Assembly: GCF_022808915.1 (NCBI RefSeq)
Contig: NZ_JAKZFS010000001.1
Location: 1,008,644-1,072,643 of the forward strand
Source: Fundidesulfovibrio terrae
GTDB lineage: Bacteria; Desulfobacterota; Desulfovibrionia; Desulfovibrionales; Desulfovibrionaceae
Length of the DNA: 64,000 nt
Direction of reading: 5' to 3'
Shown here piece by piece: positions 1 to 9,049 of the stretch. Position 1 is the stretch's first letter. Each line of letters opens with the position of its first letter. A program made the position numbers and the translations under genes. The notes under the pieces were generated by a model, which saw nothing but the letters and a program-made list of their open reading frames with translations, ran no database searches and had not been told where the DNA came from.

Positions 1-1
1 C

Positions 2-322
2 GGGGGGGGCTCGGTGACCCTGCCCGTGGACGCGGTGGTGGCGGCCATCGGCGAGATCGCCACGCCTCCCTTCGCTCGGGAGCTCGGGCTCGAGGAGGTG
101 CGCAAGGGCGAGGTGCACTGGCTGCACATGACGGCCATCGAGAACGTGTTCGTGGCGGGCGACGCCCTCACCGGGCCGAGCAAGATCGGCAAGGCGGTGT
201 ATTCCGGGCTTCGCGCCGCGCGCAGCCTGGCCAACTGGCTGGACCTCAAGGCCCAGGACCGCCTGAACGAGTACGCTTACGACGACCTGGTCTCCAAGGA
301 CGAGCCGGTGATCCGGAAATGA
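2..322 (+). CDS. FAD/NAD(P)-dependent oxidoreductase, C-terminal part (GltD-like)
   Basis: Partial gene: the window opens inside it and only the last 106 codons are present. The visible part carries the C-terminal FAD-binding signature of the GltD / pyridine-nucleotide-disulphide oxidoreductase superfamily, VFVAGDALTGPSKIGKAV, in which the Asp contacts the flavin ribityl chain and the following helix cradles the cofactor. An earlier DAVVAAIGE stretch fits the preceding NAD(P)-domain strand. The stop overlaps the start of the next gene (ATGA), so this flavoprotein is probably the electron partner of the polyferredoxin encoded there. The substrate cannot be judged without the N-terminal half. 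Confidence 0.8.
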   Translation, partial: GGGSVTLPVDAVVAAIGEIATPPFARELGLEEVRKGEVHWLHMTAIENVFVAGDALTGPSKIGKAVYSGLRAARSLANWLDLKAQDRLNEYAYDDLVSKDEPVIRK

Positions 323-822
323 GCGCCATGAAGACACTCTACATCGACTATTCCAAGTGCATCGGCTGCGAGACCTGCGAGTTCGTGTGCCGCTTCGTGC
401 ATGCAACCCCGCGCATCGTCATGACCCGCACCACCGACGGCATCATGATGCCCCTGTACTGCCGCCACTGCGAGGATCCCAACTGCGCCCGCGTCTGCAA
501 GAAGGGGGCGATCACCCGCGACGCGGGCGGGGCCATGGTCCTGCAGCCGCTTCTCTGCCGCGGCTGCGAGGGGCGAAACTGCATGCTGGCCTGCCCGTAT
601 GCGGCCATGTTCGAGACCGACAAGGGCGTGATGCTCACCAAGTGCGACCTGTGCGCCGAGCGCCGGGGGCGCGGCATGGGACCGGCCTGCGCGGACATGT
701 GCCCGTGCGGGGCGATATTTTTCGTGGAGACGTCGGAGCTTGAGGCCCTGCGGACCCCCGAGGCGGTTGAGGCCGAGGCCCGGGTGCTGGCCCACATCAA
801 GCCGCCCTCGAAGAAGGACTGA
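319..822 (+). CDS. Four-cluster 4Fe-4S ferredoxin-like electron carrier (CooF/HydN type)
   Basis: A 167-residue cytoplasmic iron-sulfur protein. Four cysteine groups are visible: CIGCETCEFVC near residue 14, CRHCEDPNCARVC near 48, CRGCEGRNCMLACP near 81, and CDLCAERRG followed by CADMCPCGAI near 108. This is the pattern of HycB/CooF/DmsB-type subunits that wire a catalytic subunit to a partner. There is no Tat signal, so it should act in the cytoplasm. The start chosen overlaps the upstream flavoprotein stop by 4 bases; an ATG nine bases later is an alternative. It ends only 4 bases from the stop of the convergent receiver gene, with no terminator between them. Confidence 0.88.
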   Translation: MSAMKTLYIDYSKCIGCETCEFVCRFVHATPRIVMTRTTDGIMMPLYCRHCEDPNCARVCKKGAITRDAGGAMVLQPLLCRGCEGRNCMLACPYAAMFETDKGVMLTKCDLCAERRGRGMGPACADMCPCGAIFFVETSELEALRTPEAVEAEARVLAHIKPPSKKD

Positions 823-826
823 GTCT

Positions 827-1204
827 TCAGTCCCGCCCCAGGAGCCGTTCGATGGCCTGGGCCATGAGCTGCGGATCCCCGCAGGGCTTGGGGAACACGT
901 CCTGCGGGGTGATGCCGAACGCGGCCAGCTCCTGCGGGAGCTCATAGTTCCATGAGCCGGTGTACACCACGAAATGCAGGCTGGGCCACGCCTCGTGAGC
1001 CCGGACGATGAATTCGTTGCCGCTCATGCCCGGCAGGCGCATGTCCACCGTGCAGGCGTCCACCCGCTCGCGCGCAAGCGTCTCCAGGCCCTCTTCGCCG
1101 CTGCCCGCGGTGAGCACCCGGTAGCCCATGTCCTCGAAGGCGTCGCGCAGGCAGCTTCTGAGCTGGGGCTCGTCGTCCACGATGAGGATGATGGCTCCCG
1201 GCAC
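827..1204 (-). CDS. Single-domain response regulator (CheY-like receiver)
   Basis: A 125-residue stand-alone receiver domain. The acidic pocket is seen in LIVDDEP at the N-terminus, the phospho-acceptor Asp in TVDMRLPGMSG, and the conserved Thr and Lys in VVYTGSW and FPKP. There is no output domain, so it would work by protein contact or in a phosphorelay. I chose a GTG start at 1204, which lies 4 bases after the stop of the kinase gene; a longer open frame runs back into the kinase but would give an unlikely Pro/Arg-rich leader. It is in one operon with that kinase, which is its probable phosphodonor. Confidence 0.85.
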   Translation of the reverse strand: MPGAIILIVDDEPQLRSCLRDAFEDMGYRVLTAGSGEEGLETLARERVDACTVDMRLPGMSGNEFIVRAHEAWPSLHFVVYTGSWNYELPQELAAFGITPQDVFPKPCGDPQLMAQAIERLLGRD

Positions 1205-1208
1205 GGCG

Positions 1209-3530
1209 TCAGACCCTCCCTCGGGGCAGGCGGATGGTGAAGGCCGTGCCCTCGCCCGGCCGGGAGCGCACATCCAGGGTGCCGCCGTAGGAGTTGGTCA
1301 CGATGAAGTAGGACACGGAGAGCCCGAGTCCCGTGCCCTCGCCCACCTGCTTGGTGGTGAAGAACGGCTCCAGGACGCGCTTGCGGGTCCGCTCGTCCAT
1401 TCCGGGGCCGTTGTCCTCGATGACCGCTTCCACGTGGTCTCCCGCCAGGCTGGTGGTCAGGCGGATGACCGGCGCCTCCCCGTCCCGGTAGGACTTGGCG
1501 GCCATGGCCTGGGCCGCGTTCTTGACGATGTTCAAAAACACCTGGACTATCTCGCTCTCCACGAAGAATCCCGACGGCCCGGTCGGATCGTACCGGCGCT
1601 CGAAGCGCACCTTCTTGATGTCGTAGTTGCGCTTGATGTCGTAGTCGCTCTGGGCCAGTTCCACGGCCTTGTCCATGAGCGTGTCCAGGCGCAGGGGAGA
1701 GCGTTCGCTCTGCCTGGGGCGGCTGAAGCTCAGCATGCTGCGCACGATGCGCGAGGCCCTGTGCCCGGCGTCCAGAACGTCCTGGATGTAGGTGAGGATG
1801 TGCCTGGCCTCCAGGTAGGCGGTCACCGCCTCCAGGCTTGTTCCCGCCTTTCGCGCGGCCTCGGCGTTGGCGGGCAGGTCCTTGGAGACGCGGCGCAGGG
1901 CGTTCTGGGCGCTGTGCACGATGATGCCCAGCGGATTGTTGATCTCGTGGGCCATGCCTGCCGCCAGGCCGCCGAGCGACATCATCTTCTCCGACTGGAC
2001 GACCATGTCCTCCATGTGCTTGCGCGAGGTTATGTCGGCGAAGACGATGATGCCCGCGATGATGCGCTCGTCACGGTCCCGGATGGGGCTGGCCGAAAGG
2101 AGGATCCAGCGCTCCTGGCCGTCGGCGCGCACCACGCGCATCTCCACGTTGTCGGAGGAGGTTCCGGTCAGCACGGTCTGGGCCAGGGGCAGCTCGGACC
2201 GGGAGCAGAGCGTGCCGTCGGGCAGGAAGCATTTCCAGGGGATGTCGCCGTCGCGCAGGTATCCGAGGGGCTGTTCCCGGCCGAATTCAATTCCCAGGAT
2301 GCGTTCGGCGGCCGGGTTGGCCAGGGTGATGGTCAGTTGCGGCGCCTCGGCCACCATGATCCCGGAGGGGCTGTGCTCGATGGCGGCGGCGAGCAAGGCC
2401 TTGGTCTTCTCCAGTTCCCGCTCCACGCGCTTTCTGGCCAGGATGGTGATGGAGAGCGCCCCGATGGCGGCGGCCATGAGGCCCATGGCCACGATCACCA
2501 CGGGAACGAGCTCCCTGTAGCGTTGGAAGATTGTCACGGGCTCGTTGATCAGGAGGCTGCCCTGGGGGAGCAGACCCGGGCCGATACGGAACCGGCGGAG
2601 CTGCTCCTGGTCGAACATGGTCTGGGTGGGAGGCTTGGTGTCCACAGGTATGTTCTGCTCGCCGGCCAGGAACCGCTGGGCGATCCTTGCCGCCTCCCTG
2701 CCCTGGAGCTTGCCCGAGAGCACCTGGCCGCCCACGGCTCCCTTGCCCACCAGGAAATCCCACATGACGAACACGGGCGTGGCGCACCCGGACGAGACCA
2801 GGTCCACCCCGAAGTCCGGGTAGATGCGGCCTGTGCGGTCCCGGCCGAAAGAGCCGAGGAGCAGGATCGTGTTCTTGGCCGAAGGGCCGCTGCAGGCCGC
2901 GAAGACGTCCTCCAGGACGGGATCGGCGGGAAACGAGACTGCCAGGCCCGGAAAGTGCCGCTCCACGGCCTTGCGGATGTCCTCCTTCTGGGCGTTGCCC
3001 GATTCCGTGTCCTCCACGAGCCCGATGACCCGGCGGGTTTCCGGCAGCACGGACAGGGCGGCGTGAAGAGTTCCGGCCGCGTCCACGTCCTCCACCACGC
3101 CGGACACCCGGTCCTGCCCGGCGATCATGTCGTCGGTGTAGCCATTGATGGCGCAGAAGACGATGGGAGCGCCCCCGAATATGGACTGGCGGTGCTTGAG
3201 CGCAAACTCCAGGGCCGCGTTGTCGGAGACGATCACCACGCCGAAGGACACGCCGGCGTATTTGCGCAGCATGGACTCGGCCGCGCGTTCGAGGTTTTCC
3301 GGGTCGGGGAAGCGCTTCCAGTCCAGCCATTCGACGAAGGGCTCGAAATGCGGGTCCTGGCGGCGGAATTCGGTGAAGATGCCGCTTTGGATCTCGTCGG
3401 TCCAGGGGAAGCCGGCATGGTAGGAGTGCAGGATGAGGACTTTGTCCGAAAAGCTTTCGGCCGCGGGACAGAGAGACGCCGAGGCGAGGAATGCGCAGAG
3501 CAGGGCGAGTCTGGAAAGGACAGCTTTCAT
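1209..3530 (-). CDS. Hybrid binding-protein/PAS sensor histidine kinase
   Basis: A 773-residue membrane kinase. After a signal/anchor (MKAVLSRLALLCAFLA) comes an extracytoplasmic ABC substrate-binding-like domain (PF04392 type; it opens LILHSYHAGFPWTDEI) of about 300 residues. A membrane helix (VVIVAMGLMAAAIGAL), a PAS domain, a HisKA dimerisation domain with AAGMAHEINNPLG, and an HATPase domain with EDNGPGMDE and GTGLGLSV follow. The ligand is unknown; related domains bind small organic molecules. The ATG at 3530 has an AAGG just upstream, and an in-frame start further up lacks one. Its phosphorylation partner is probably the receiver encoded 4 bases downstream. Its kinase core closely resembles that of the soluble kinase at 39786-41579. 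Confidence 0.88.
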   Translation of the reverse strand: MKAVLSRLALLCAFLASASLCPAAESFSDKVLILHSYHAGFPWTDEIQSGIFTEFRRQDPHFEPFVEWLDWKRFPDPENLERAAESMLRKYAGVSFGVVIVSDNAALEFALKHRQSIFGGAPIVFCAINGYTDDMIAGQDRVSGVVEDVDAAGTLHAALSVLPETRRVIGLVEDTESGNAQKEDIRKAVERHFPGLAVSFPADPVLEDVFAACSGPSAKNTILLLGSFGRDRTGRIYPDFGVDLVSSGCATPVFVMWDFLVGKGAVGGQVLSGKLQGREAARIAQRFLAGEQNIPVDTKPPTQTMFDQEQLRRFRIGPGLLPQGSLLINEPVTIFQRYRELVPVVIVAMGLMAAAIGALSITILARKRVERELEKTKALLAAAIEHSPSGIMVAEAPQLTITLANPAAERILGIEFGREQPLGYLRDGDIPWKCFLPDGTLCSRSELPLAQTVLTGTSSDNVEMRVVRADGQERWILLSASPIRDRDERIIAGIIVFADITSRKHMEDMVVQSEKMMSLGGLAAGMAHEINNPLGIIVHSAQNALRRVSKDLPANAEAARKAGTSLEAVTAYLEARHILTYIQDVLDAGHRASRIVRSMLSFSRPRQSERSPLRLDTLMDKAVELAQSDYDIKRNYDIKKVRFERRYDPTGPSGFFVESEIVQVFLNIVKNAAQAMAAKSYRDGEAPVIRLTTSLAGDHVEAVIEDNGPGMDERTRKRVLEPFFTTKQVGEGTGLGLSVSYFIVTNSYGGTLDVRSRPGEGTAFTIRLPRGRV

Positions 3531-3716
3531 CGGCCTTCCGAGCCGGCACGGCATGATGTCGCTTGGCGGAGCAAGCTCCGAATGCGCATGGAATACTCCC
3601 ATTCTCAATGCTTGTCATCTTTGCTATCGGATTTGCGCCGCGCGCAAGCCGATGCCAGGGGAGGACCGGATGTCGTTTGAGCGAGTCTTTTCATCGTTGC
3701 CTAGGGAAGCGCTCGG

Positions 3717-4388
3717 GTGAACCCCTTGCGCGAGATGCTCCGCGAGGGCGAGCGCGTGGTGGCCTTCACGGGCGGGGGAGGCAAGACCACGCTCATGCGC
3801 GCCCTGGCCAGGCAGCTGGCCGGGTGGGGGGCCAGGGTGCTCACCACGGCCACCGTGGACATCCAGCCGCCGCCCCGGAATTTCCTTCTGCTGGAGCACG
3901 CGTCCGGCGTTCCCTTCTACACGCACCTGCACGCGGGCCTGTCCATCGACCCGGCCACGGGGCTCCTGCGCGGCGTGGAGCCGGGCAGCATCCCGGAACT
4001 CATGGAGCGCTTCCGGGCGGACTACGTCCTGGTGGAGGCCGACCGCGCGGAAGGGCTTCCCCTGAAGGCCCCCTGGGCGGGAGGGGCCGCCGTGCCCGCG
4101 CGGGCCGACCTGGTGGTCGGCGTCATGGGCCTGGACGCCCTGGGCCGGGCGGCGGACCGCGAAACGGTGTGCGGGCCGGTGGCCTTTCTGCGCCTGACGG
4201 GGCTCGGCCCTGGAGCGCCCATCGGCCAGGACGCCCTGGAGGCGCTGGCCGGACATCCTGAGGGCCTGTTCGCGGGCTCCCCTCCCCATGCCCGGACCCT
4301 GGCCTTCCACAACAAGGCCGACACCTTCGATCCCGCCGGGACGGTCTACGGGTCGGCCCGCATGGGCTGGTTCCATGGGGAGCCCTGA
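3717..4388 (+). CDS. yqeC: YqeC family P-loop protein, selenium-dependent hydroxylase maturation
   Basis: A 223-residue soluble protein with an N-terminal P-loop, AFTGGGGKTTLMRAL (residues 15-29), followed by VLTTATVDIQPP and an Asp/Glu-containing strand VLVEADRAEGLPLK. This is the layout of the YqeC/EF3100 family, which in other bacteria is linked to maturation of selenium-dependent molybdenum hydroxylases. The molecular reaction is not established. The GTG start has AGGGA about nine bases upstream. It is transcribed divergently from the kinase gene; the 186 bases between the two starts must hold both promoters. A selenium link is notable because a probable selenoprotein gene lies at 57.7 kb in this window. 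Confidence 0.75.
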   Translation: MNPLREMLREGERVVAFTGGGGKTTLMRALARQLAGWGARVLTTATVDIQPPPRNFLLLEHASGVPFYTHLHAGLSIDPATGLLRGVEPGSIPELMERFRADYVLVEADRAEGLPLKAPWAGGAAVPARADLVVGVMGLDALGRAADRETVCGPVAFLRLTGLGPGAPIGQDALEALAGHPEGLFAGSPPHARTLAFHNKADTFDPAGTVYGSARMGWFHGEP

Positions 4389-4522
4389 AATCGCGCCGGA
4401 GTGTTACGTTTTGATGGCATCGCGCGGCCCGCGCCCAGGCACGGTTGACAACGGGCCGTCATATCCTCCAAGCAAGTATTGCGGGTGCTTGCGCCCGCGC
4501 CGCAATACCGAGAGGAAACCAC

Positions 4523-5191
4523 ATGACCCTGGAATTCGATCAGGAACTGGACCGGCTGCGTATCGACTCGCTACGCATGTTCTACATGGTGCGCGAATCC
4601 GTGGACAAGGCCCTTCGGGCGGTGCGCCTGCGTGACGCCGCCCTGTCGCAGGAGGTCGTGGACTTTGACGAGGCCATCGACAGTCTGGAATGCCAGAACG
4701 AGGCGTTGGGGCTCAGGCTCCTGGCTCTCAAGCAGCCCGTTGCCCGCGACCTGCGGTTGATCGTGGGCAGCATGCGCATCGCCTCCAACCTGGAGCGCAT
4801 GGGCGACGAGGCCGTGAACGTGGCCGAGCGCAACTTCGACCTGCTGGAGCGCTCCGAGGCCGTGGACGTGGTGTCCCTGTGGCGCATGGGCGAGATGAGC
4901 CTGGAGCTCATAGACAAGGCGGCCCGCGCTTTCGCCGACACCTCCCCCGAACAGGCCCAGGCCGTGCTCGAATGCTACGACGCCGCCACCAGCCAGCACA
5001 TGAAGGTCTTCCGGGACCTGACGGCGGTCATGATCCGCGAGGCCCGCATGGTGGAGCGCGCCGTGCAGCTCTCCTTCATGTCCTACAGCTTCAAGCGCAT
5101 CTGCGAGCGCTGCTTCAACCTGGCCGAGAGCGTCATCTTCATCGCCAAGGGCCTGGACGTGAAGCACTCGGGCGTGCCGCCCTGCGCCTAG
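4523..5191 (+). CDS. phoU: PhoU-like phosphate signalling protein
   Basis: A 222-residue, all-helical cytoplasmic protein with the two repeated three-helix bundles of PhoU. The metal-binding E-R-x-x-D motif is present in the first repeat (LERMGDEAVNVAER) and a degenerate version in the second (FKRICERCFNLAES). PhoU proteins dampen PhoR kinase signalling and limit Pst phosphate uptake. The length matches the family. No pst or pho genes flank it here, so a direct partner cannot be named. The ATG at 4523 has AGAGGA about eight bases upstream. The 134-base gap before it contains TTGACA (4445-4450) but no well-placed -10. Confidence 0.88.
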   Translation: MTLEFDQELDRLRIDSLRMFYMVRESVDKALRAVRLRDAALSQEVVDFDEAIDSLECQNEALGLRLLALKQPVARDLRLIVGSMRIASNLERMGDEAVNVAERNFDLLERSEAVDVVSLWRMGEMSLELIDKAARAFADTSPEQAQAVLECYDAATSQHMKVFRDLTAVMIREARMVERAVQLSFMSYSFKRICERCFNLAESVIFIAKGLDVKHSGVPPCA

Positions 5192-5216
5192 GGAATATTC
5201 CGCCTGGCACGAAAAA

Positions 5217-5248
5217 ACGTCCCGGCGGCCGCGAGGCCGCCGGGACGT
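5217..5248 (-). terminator. Rho-independent terminator between phoU and the DUF362 gene
   Basis: A 14-bp perfect stem (arms 5217-5230 and 5235-5248) around the loop GCGA. On the minus strand the stem runs into TTTTTT, so it terminates the DUF362 ferredoxin gene, whose stop is at 5273. It also lies just after the phoU stop, but the plus-strand side has no T run. Confidence 0.8.
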
Positions 5249-5272
5249 CTGCGTTTCCGGCCCGGAAGCGCC

Positions 5273-6370
5273 TCAGTGCGCCATGCCCGACGGGCAGGAA
5301 GGAGCCTTGAGGGAGATGGCCTTTTCCGGGCACATCTCCTGGCAGCAGAAGCAGGCGATGCAGGCTTTGGCGTCCACCACGGGCAGGCCGTCCACGAGCT
5401 CCAGGGCCTGGGCCGGGCACTGGTCCACGCAGGTGCCGCAGCCGGTGCAGCGGGCCGGATCGGCCTGGGGCCTGCACGCGGCGCGGTCGTCCAGCAGGCG
5501 CTGGATGCCGCCCATGTGGGCCATGGCCTCCTCGCCCAGGGGCGGCAGCTTGAAATCCGGTATGGGGATGAGTTCGCCGTCCAGGGTCACGTCAGCCGCG
5601 TCAAAGCTGCCAAGCCCCAGGGCCTTGGCCCGCCGGAGAAATCCCAGCTTGCCGGGGTCGGCCCCCATCATGCGCGCCACCACCGAATCCAGGGCAACCC
5701 CGTTGTCCGAGGCCAGCACGCGCCCGATCCAGCGCAGTTCCGTGGAGGCCGGGCCGTTGCCCTGCATGCCCAGCACCGCGTCCATGACGAAGAGGTCCGG
5801 CACGCGCAGGGCGAACACGTCGGCGATGAGGTCGTGGAAGCGGGCGTGTCCGCCCGAAAGCCGGTGCAGCTGCGCCTTGAGCGCGCCCGGGATGATGCCG
5901 TAGCTGTTCTTCACGGCGCCGGTCACGCCGGTGAGCCCGTGGGTCTTGAACTTGGGCACGGAGATGTACACGTCGGCGTCCATGACGGCCCGCGAGACGC
6001 TGACGTTCCCGCCGTATTCCTGGCGGAAGGGCACCTCCACGGCGTCCGCGCCGATGTTCACGTAGTGGCCGCGCGCGGCCTCCGCGAGCCCGCAGCGCTC
6101 GAAGCTTGCCTCATTGGCCCCGTAGCCCATGAGCCCGGGGTTGTCTCCCACGACGATGGAGGCGGGGTCGCGGGCCTCCACGCAGCGTACCACCGCTTCC
6201 AGAACGGCCGGATGGGTGGTGACGGCCTCCTCGGGGCGGGCCGGGCGCAGCACGTTGGGCTTTATGAACACCTTCTTCCCGGCCATGGGCACGGGGAAGA
6301 GCTCGAAGGCGCGTTCCACGGCCTTCCGGCAGTCCTGGTAGTCGGCGGGGTGTATCATGACGGTGGGCAT
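5273..6370 (-). CDS. DUF362 domain protein with C-terminal 2x[4Fe-4S] ferredoxin domain
   Basis: A 365-residue protein with two parts. Residues 1 to about 290 are a DUF362 domain (KVFIKPNVLRP, VVGDNPGLMGYG, YISVPKFKTHGLTG). The C-terminal 70 residues form a bacterial ferredoxin with CTGCGTCVDQCP and CIACFCCQEMCPEKA. DUF362-ferredoxin proteins are common in anaerobes; the biochemical role is unknown, and a redox function is inferred from the clusters. The ATG at 6370 has a perfect AGGAGG about eight bases upstream. Two more cysteines sit near the C-terminus. It is divergent from butyrate kinase (132-base gap), and its transcript ends at the hairpin at 5217-5248. Confidence 0.85.
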   Translation of the reverse strand: MPTVMIHPADYQDCRKAVERAFELFPVPMAGKKVFIKPNVLRPARPEEAVTTHPAVLEAVVRCVEARDPASIVVGDNPGLMGYGANEASFERCGLAEAARGHYVNIGADAVEVPFRQEYGGNVSVSRAVMDADVYISVPKFKTHGLTGVTGAVKNSYGIIPGALKAQLHRLSGGHARFHDLIADVFALRVPDLFVMDAVLGMQGNGPASTELRWIGRVLASDNGVALDSVVARMMGADPGKLGFLRRAKALGLGSFDAADVTLDGELIPIPDFKLPPLGEEAMAHMGGIQRLLDDRAACRPQADPARCTGCGTCVDQCPAQALELVDGLPVVDAKACIACFCCQEMCPEKAISLKAPSCPSGMAH

Positions 6371-6502
6371 GCGGGCGTTTCCTCCTGACTGAATGCCGGG
6401 GTCATACTCCACCTGCCGGGAGGGAGCAAACCCGGCGTGAAAGCAAGGGTGGCGAACCGGTTGACCCGGAGGGCGCTTTGCTCCACAAATGCGGGCAACA
6501 CC

Positions 6503-7597
6503 ATGCACGCGAGAATCCTGGCCATCAACCCCGGTTCCACCTCCACCAAGGCCGTCCTTTTCGAGGACGATACCCCCGTGCGTACCGTGGAGCTGGACCA
6601 CCCCGCCGCCGACCTGGCCCCGTTCGCCACGGTGCTGGACCAGCTGCCCCACCGCATGGAACGCCTCCTGAAGGAGCTCGGCCCTCCCGGGAAACTGGGC
6701 CACCTGGACGCGGTGGTGGGGCGCGGCGGATTCCTCGCCCCCATGCCCGGCGGGGCCTACGCCGTGGGCCATGCCATGCTTGCCGACCTGCGCGCCGCCC
6801 GATTCGGCGAGCACGCCAGCAACCTGGGCGCGTTCATGGCCCGCGAGATCGCGCTCAAGCACCACTGCCCCGCCCTGGTGGTGGACCCGGTGGTCACGGA
6901 CGAACTCATGGACAAGGCCCGGCTCACCGGGCTTCCCGAAATTTCCCGGCGCACCATCTTCCACGCCCTGGGCCAGCGCGGCGCGGCCCGCGAGGCGGCC
7001 AGGCGGCTCGGGCTCGACTACGCGCACGCCCGCTTCATCGTGGCCCACCTGGGCGGGGGCATCTCCGTGGGGGCGCACCTCAAGGGCCAGGTGGTGGACG
7101 TGACCAACGCCATGGACGGCGAGGGGCCGTTCAGCCCCGAGCGTTCCGGAGCGCTGCCCCTCCTGCCGGTGCTGGCCCTGATCGAGTCCGGAGCGTATTC
7201 CGTGGCGGAACTGAGGACCGTGCTCACCACCCGGGCTGGCCTGCGGGCCCACCTGGGCACGGCCGACCTGCGCGAGGCCTGCGCCCTGGCCGACGCCGGG
7301 GACGAAAAGGCCCGTCTGGTGCTGGACGCCATGGCCTACGCCATCGCCAAGGCCGTGGGGTCCATGGCCCCGGCCCTGGAGGGGCGGGTGGAGGCGGTGG
7401 TGCTGACCGGCGGCATGGCCCGCTCGACGCGCCTCACCCACGAGATCACCCGCCTTACGGCCTATCTCGGCCCCGTGGTGGTGGTCACGGGCCTTGAGGA
7501 GATGGCCGCCATGGCCAGGGGAGCGCTCCTGGCGCTCTCGGGCGAGCTGTCCATCCAGGAATATCCGCCGGTCAAGCCCGGAGGCGGCGCGGATTGA
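6503..7597 (+). CDS. buk: Butyrate kinase
   Basis: A 364-residue ASKHA-fold acyl kinase that interconverts butyryl-phosphate plus ADP and butyrate plus ATP, or acts on related short branched acids. It shows the N-terminal phosphate loop NPGSTSTKAVLF, the second glycine motif AHLGGGISVG, DVTNAMDGEGPFSPER typical of Buk, and the adenosine motif VLTGGMARS. The length is close to the family norm of about 355. The ATG at 6503 begins the conserved MHARILAINPGS. No phosphotransbutyrylase gene is next to it. Its TGA overlaps the TTG start of the following gene, so the two are probably translated together. Confidence 0.9.
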   Translation: MHARILAINPGSTSTKAVLFEDDTPVRTVELDHPAADLAPFATVLDQLPHRMERLLKELGPPGKLGHLDAVVGRGGFLAPMPGGAYAVGHAMLADLRAARFGEHASNLGAFMAREIALKHHCPALVVDPVVTDELMDKARLTGLPEISRRTIFHALGQRGAAREAARRLGLDYAHARFIVAHLGGGISVGAHLKGQVVDVTNAMDGEGPFSPERSGALPLLPVLALIESGAYSVAELRTVLTTRAGLRAHLGTADLREACALADAGDEKARLVLDAMAYAIAKAVGSMAPALEGRVEAVVLTGGMARSTRLTHEITRLTAYLGPVVVVTGLEEMAAMARGALLALSGELSIQEYPPVKPGGGAD

Positions 7598-8886
7598 CCT
7601 GGACGCCGCGTCTCAAGGCCCGATCCGGGCGCGTCCTGTCGCGTTTCGCCGCCTTGTGCGCGCTCCCCGTTCTTTTTTCGGCGGTCCTCGCCTCCGCCGC
7701 GCCGCCCTCCCAGCCCTTCGAGAATCCCTACAGCCTCCTGGCCTCGCGCATCCTGCCCAAGGCGCTTCTGTCCGGCCCGCACCACCGCGTGGAGGAGGCC
7801 GTGGAAAACGACGGCTACATGAACACCTACACCGTGCGTTCGCGCTTCGGCACATACCGGGTGGCGTCCTCGGCGCTTCTGGCCATGCGCGTGGACGAGT
7901 TCGCGGCCATGGCCGCCATGGACAAGGCCAACGGCGTGGAGGACTACGGCAAGGGCGTGTGGGACGGCGGCGCGGAATTCGTGAAGGGCGTGGCCAACCT
8001 GGTGGTGCATCCGGTGGACACCTTGGGCAACGCCGCCTCCGGGGTGGGCAGGCTTTTCGACCGCGCTGGCGAGAGCGTGAACGGTTCCCCGGCCAGCAGA
8101 TACGAGGACTCCACCGGGGCCAAGCTCACCGGCTTCGCCTCCAGCCGCCGGGAATACGCCCTGGCCTACGGCGTGGATCCCTATTCCACCAACCAGCGCC
8201 TGCAGGAGAAGCTACGCGCCGTCACCGGCCCGGGATACGCCGGGGGGCTCACCACCATGGGGCTCAAGGCCCTCATCCCGGGCGGCGTTGGCATCGCCGT
8301 GACCAGCGTCAGCGGGGTCAACTGGCTGGGCGGCGTGGACCTGTCCCAGCCCCCGGCGGATTTGCGCATGAGCAACCGGGCGATGCTTACGTCCATGGGC
8401 GTGCAGGATTCGGCGGTCAAGGCCTTCATGGACAACGCCGAGTTCACCCCCACCCAGCAGACGCTTCTGGTCAAGGCCTTGTCCGACATGCGCCGGGCCG
8501 GGGCCAAGTCGATTTTCGTCAAGCTCGCCGCCAGGACCAAGAACCAGGATCAGGCCCTGTTCCGCCAGCGCATGGCCCAGATGTACGCGGGCTACCACAA
8601 CAAGGTGGACGCCCTGAAGGGCTTCGTGGAACTGGGCGAGCTGACCGGGGCCGTGTCCTCGGCCGGGAAGCTGGTGCTGTGCTTTCCGCTGGACCATCTG
8701 TGCTGGACCGAGGCCCTGACCAGGCTGTGCCGGGGCGTGGACGAGGCCGTGGAGCGGCGCAACCCCACGTCGGTGGAGCTGTGGATCACGGGCACGGTGA
8801 GCCCGCTGGCCCGCAAGGTGCTGGAGGGGCGCAAATGGACCGTGCGGGAGAAGGCGGGCAGGGAGCTTCTGGGCGAGAGGATGTGA
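7594..8886 (+). CDS. Exported protein of unknown function
   Basis: A 430-residue protein that I do not recognise. The N-terminus has a signal peptide (basic LKARSGRVLSR, then ALCALPVLFSAVLASA, cleavage near ASAAPP). The mature part has a central glycine-rich stretch, GGLTTMGLKALIPGGVG, that could lie against a membrane, and helical Ala/Arg-rich regions. GKGVWDGGAEFVKGVANLV and the following HPVDTLGNAASG recall helical lipid-associated domains, but this is only a resemblance. The TTG start is supported by GGAGG eight bases upstream and by overlap with the buk stop (TTGA). It probably forms an operon with buk, but nothing visible explains a shared job. Confidence 0.7.
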   Translation: MTWTPRLKARSGRVLSRFAALCALPVLFSAVLASAAPPSQPFENPYSLLASRILPKALLSGPHHRVEEAVENDGYMNTYTVRSRFGTYRVASSALLAMRVDEFAAMAAMDKANGVEDYGKGVWDGGAEFVKGVANLVVHPVDTLGNAASGVGRLFDRAGESVNGSPASRYEDSTGAKLTGFASSRREYALAYGVDPYSTNQRLQEKLRAVTGPGYAGGLTTMGLKALIPGGVGIAVTSVSGVNWLGGVDLSQPPADLRMSNRAMLTSMGVQDSAVKAFMDNAEFTPTQQTLLVKALSDMRRAGAKSIFVKLAARTKNQDQALFRQRMAQMYAGYHNKVDALKGFVELGELTGAVSSAGKLVLCFPLDHLCWTEALTRLCRGVDEAVERRNPTSVELWITGTVSPLARKVLEGRKWTVREKAGRELLGERM

Positions 8887-9049
8887 TGCAGATATTCATG
8901 CACCCCGGTTGGGTTTGAACTCTTTTCTCGGATTGTCTCTCGGAGGGTCTTTGTTGCTGGAAGGGATGTTTATTGACACAGGGGAGCCTGTTTAGGTATT
9001 CACAAGTGATTTTTCTGTTTTTTATAAATATTTCCCTAGAGGGGGAGGT
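8887..9049. other. Left edge of the AT-rich island
   Basis: A non-coding gap between the exported-protein gene and the ATPase. Base composition changes from GC-rich to AT-rich at about 8920. No tRNA, integrase or clear direct repeat marks the junction. The right edge lies near 10365, at the terminator of the helicase gene. Confidence 0.55.

Noticed and set aside
1128-3680. Long open frame on the plus strand opposite the kinase gene (similar long frames oppose the helicase, lysS, lolE and others)
   Set aside because: These are antisense shadows of GC-rich coding sequence: His/Gly/Arg/Val-rich, without domains or SD, and opposite genes with clear motifs.
4445-4450. TTGACA before phoU as a sigma-70 promoter
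   Set aside because: The base run at the right distance is CCAAGC and no acceptable -10 is near.
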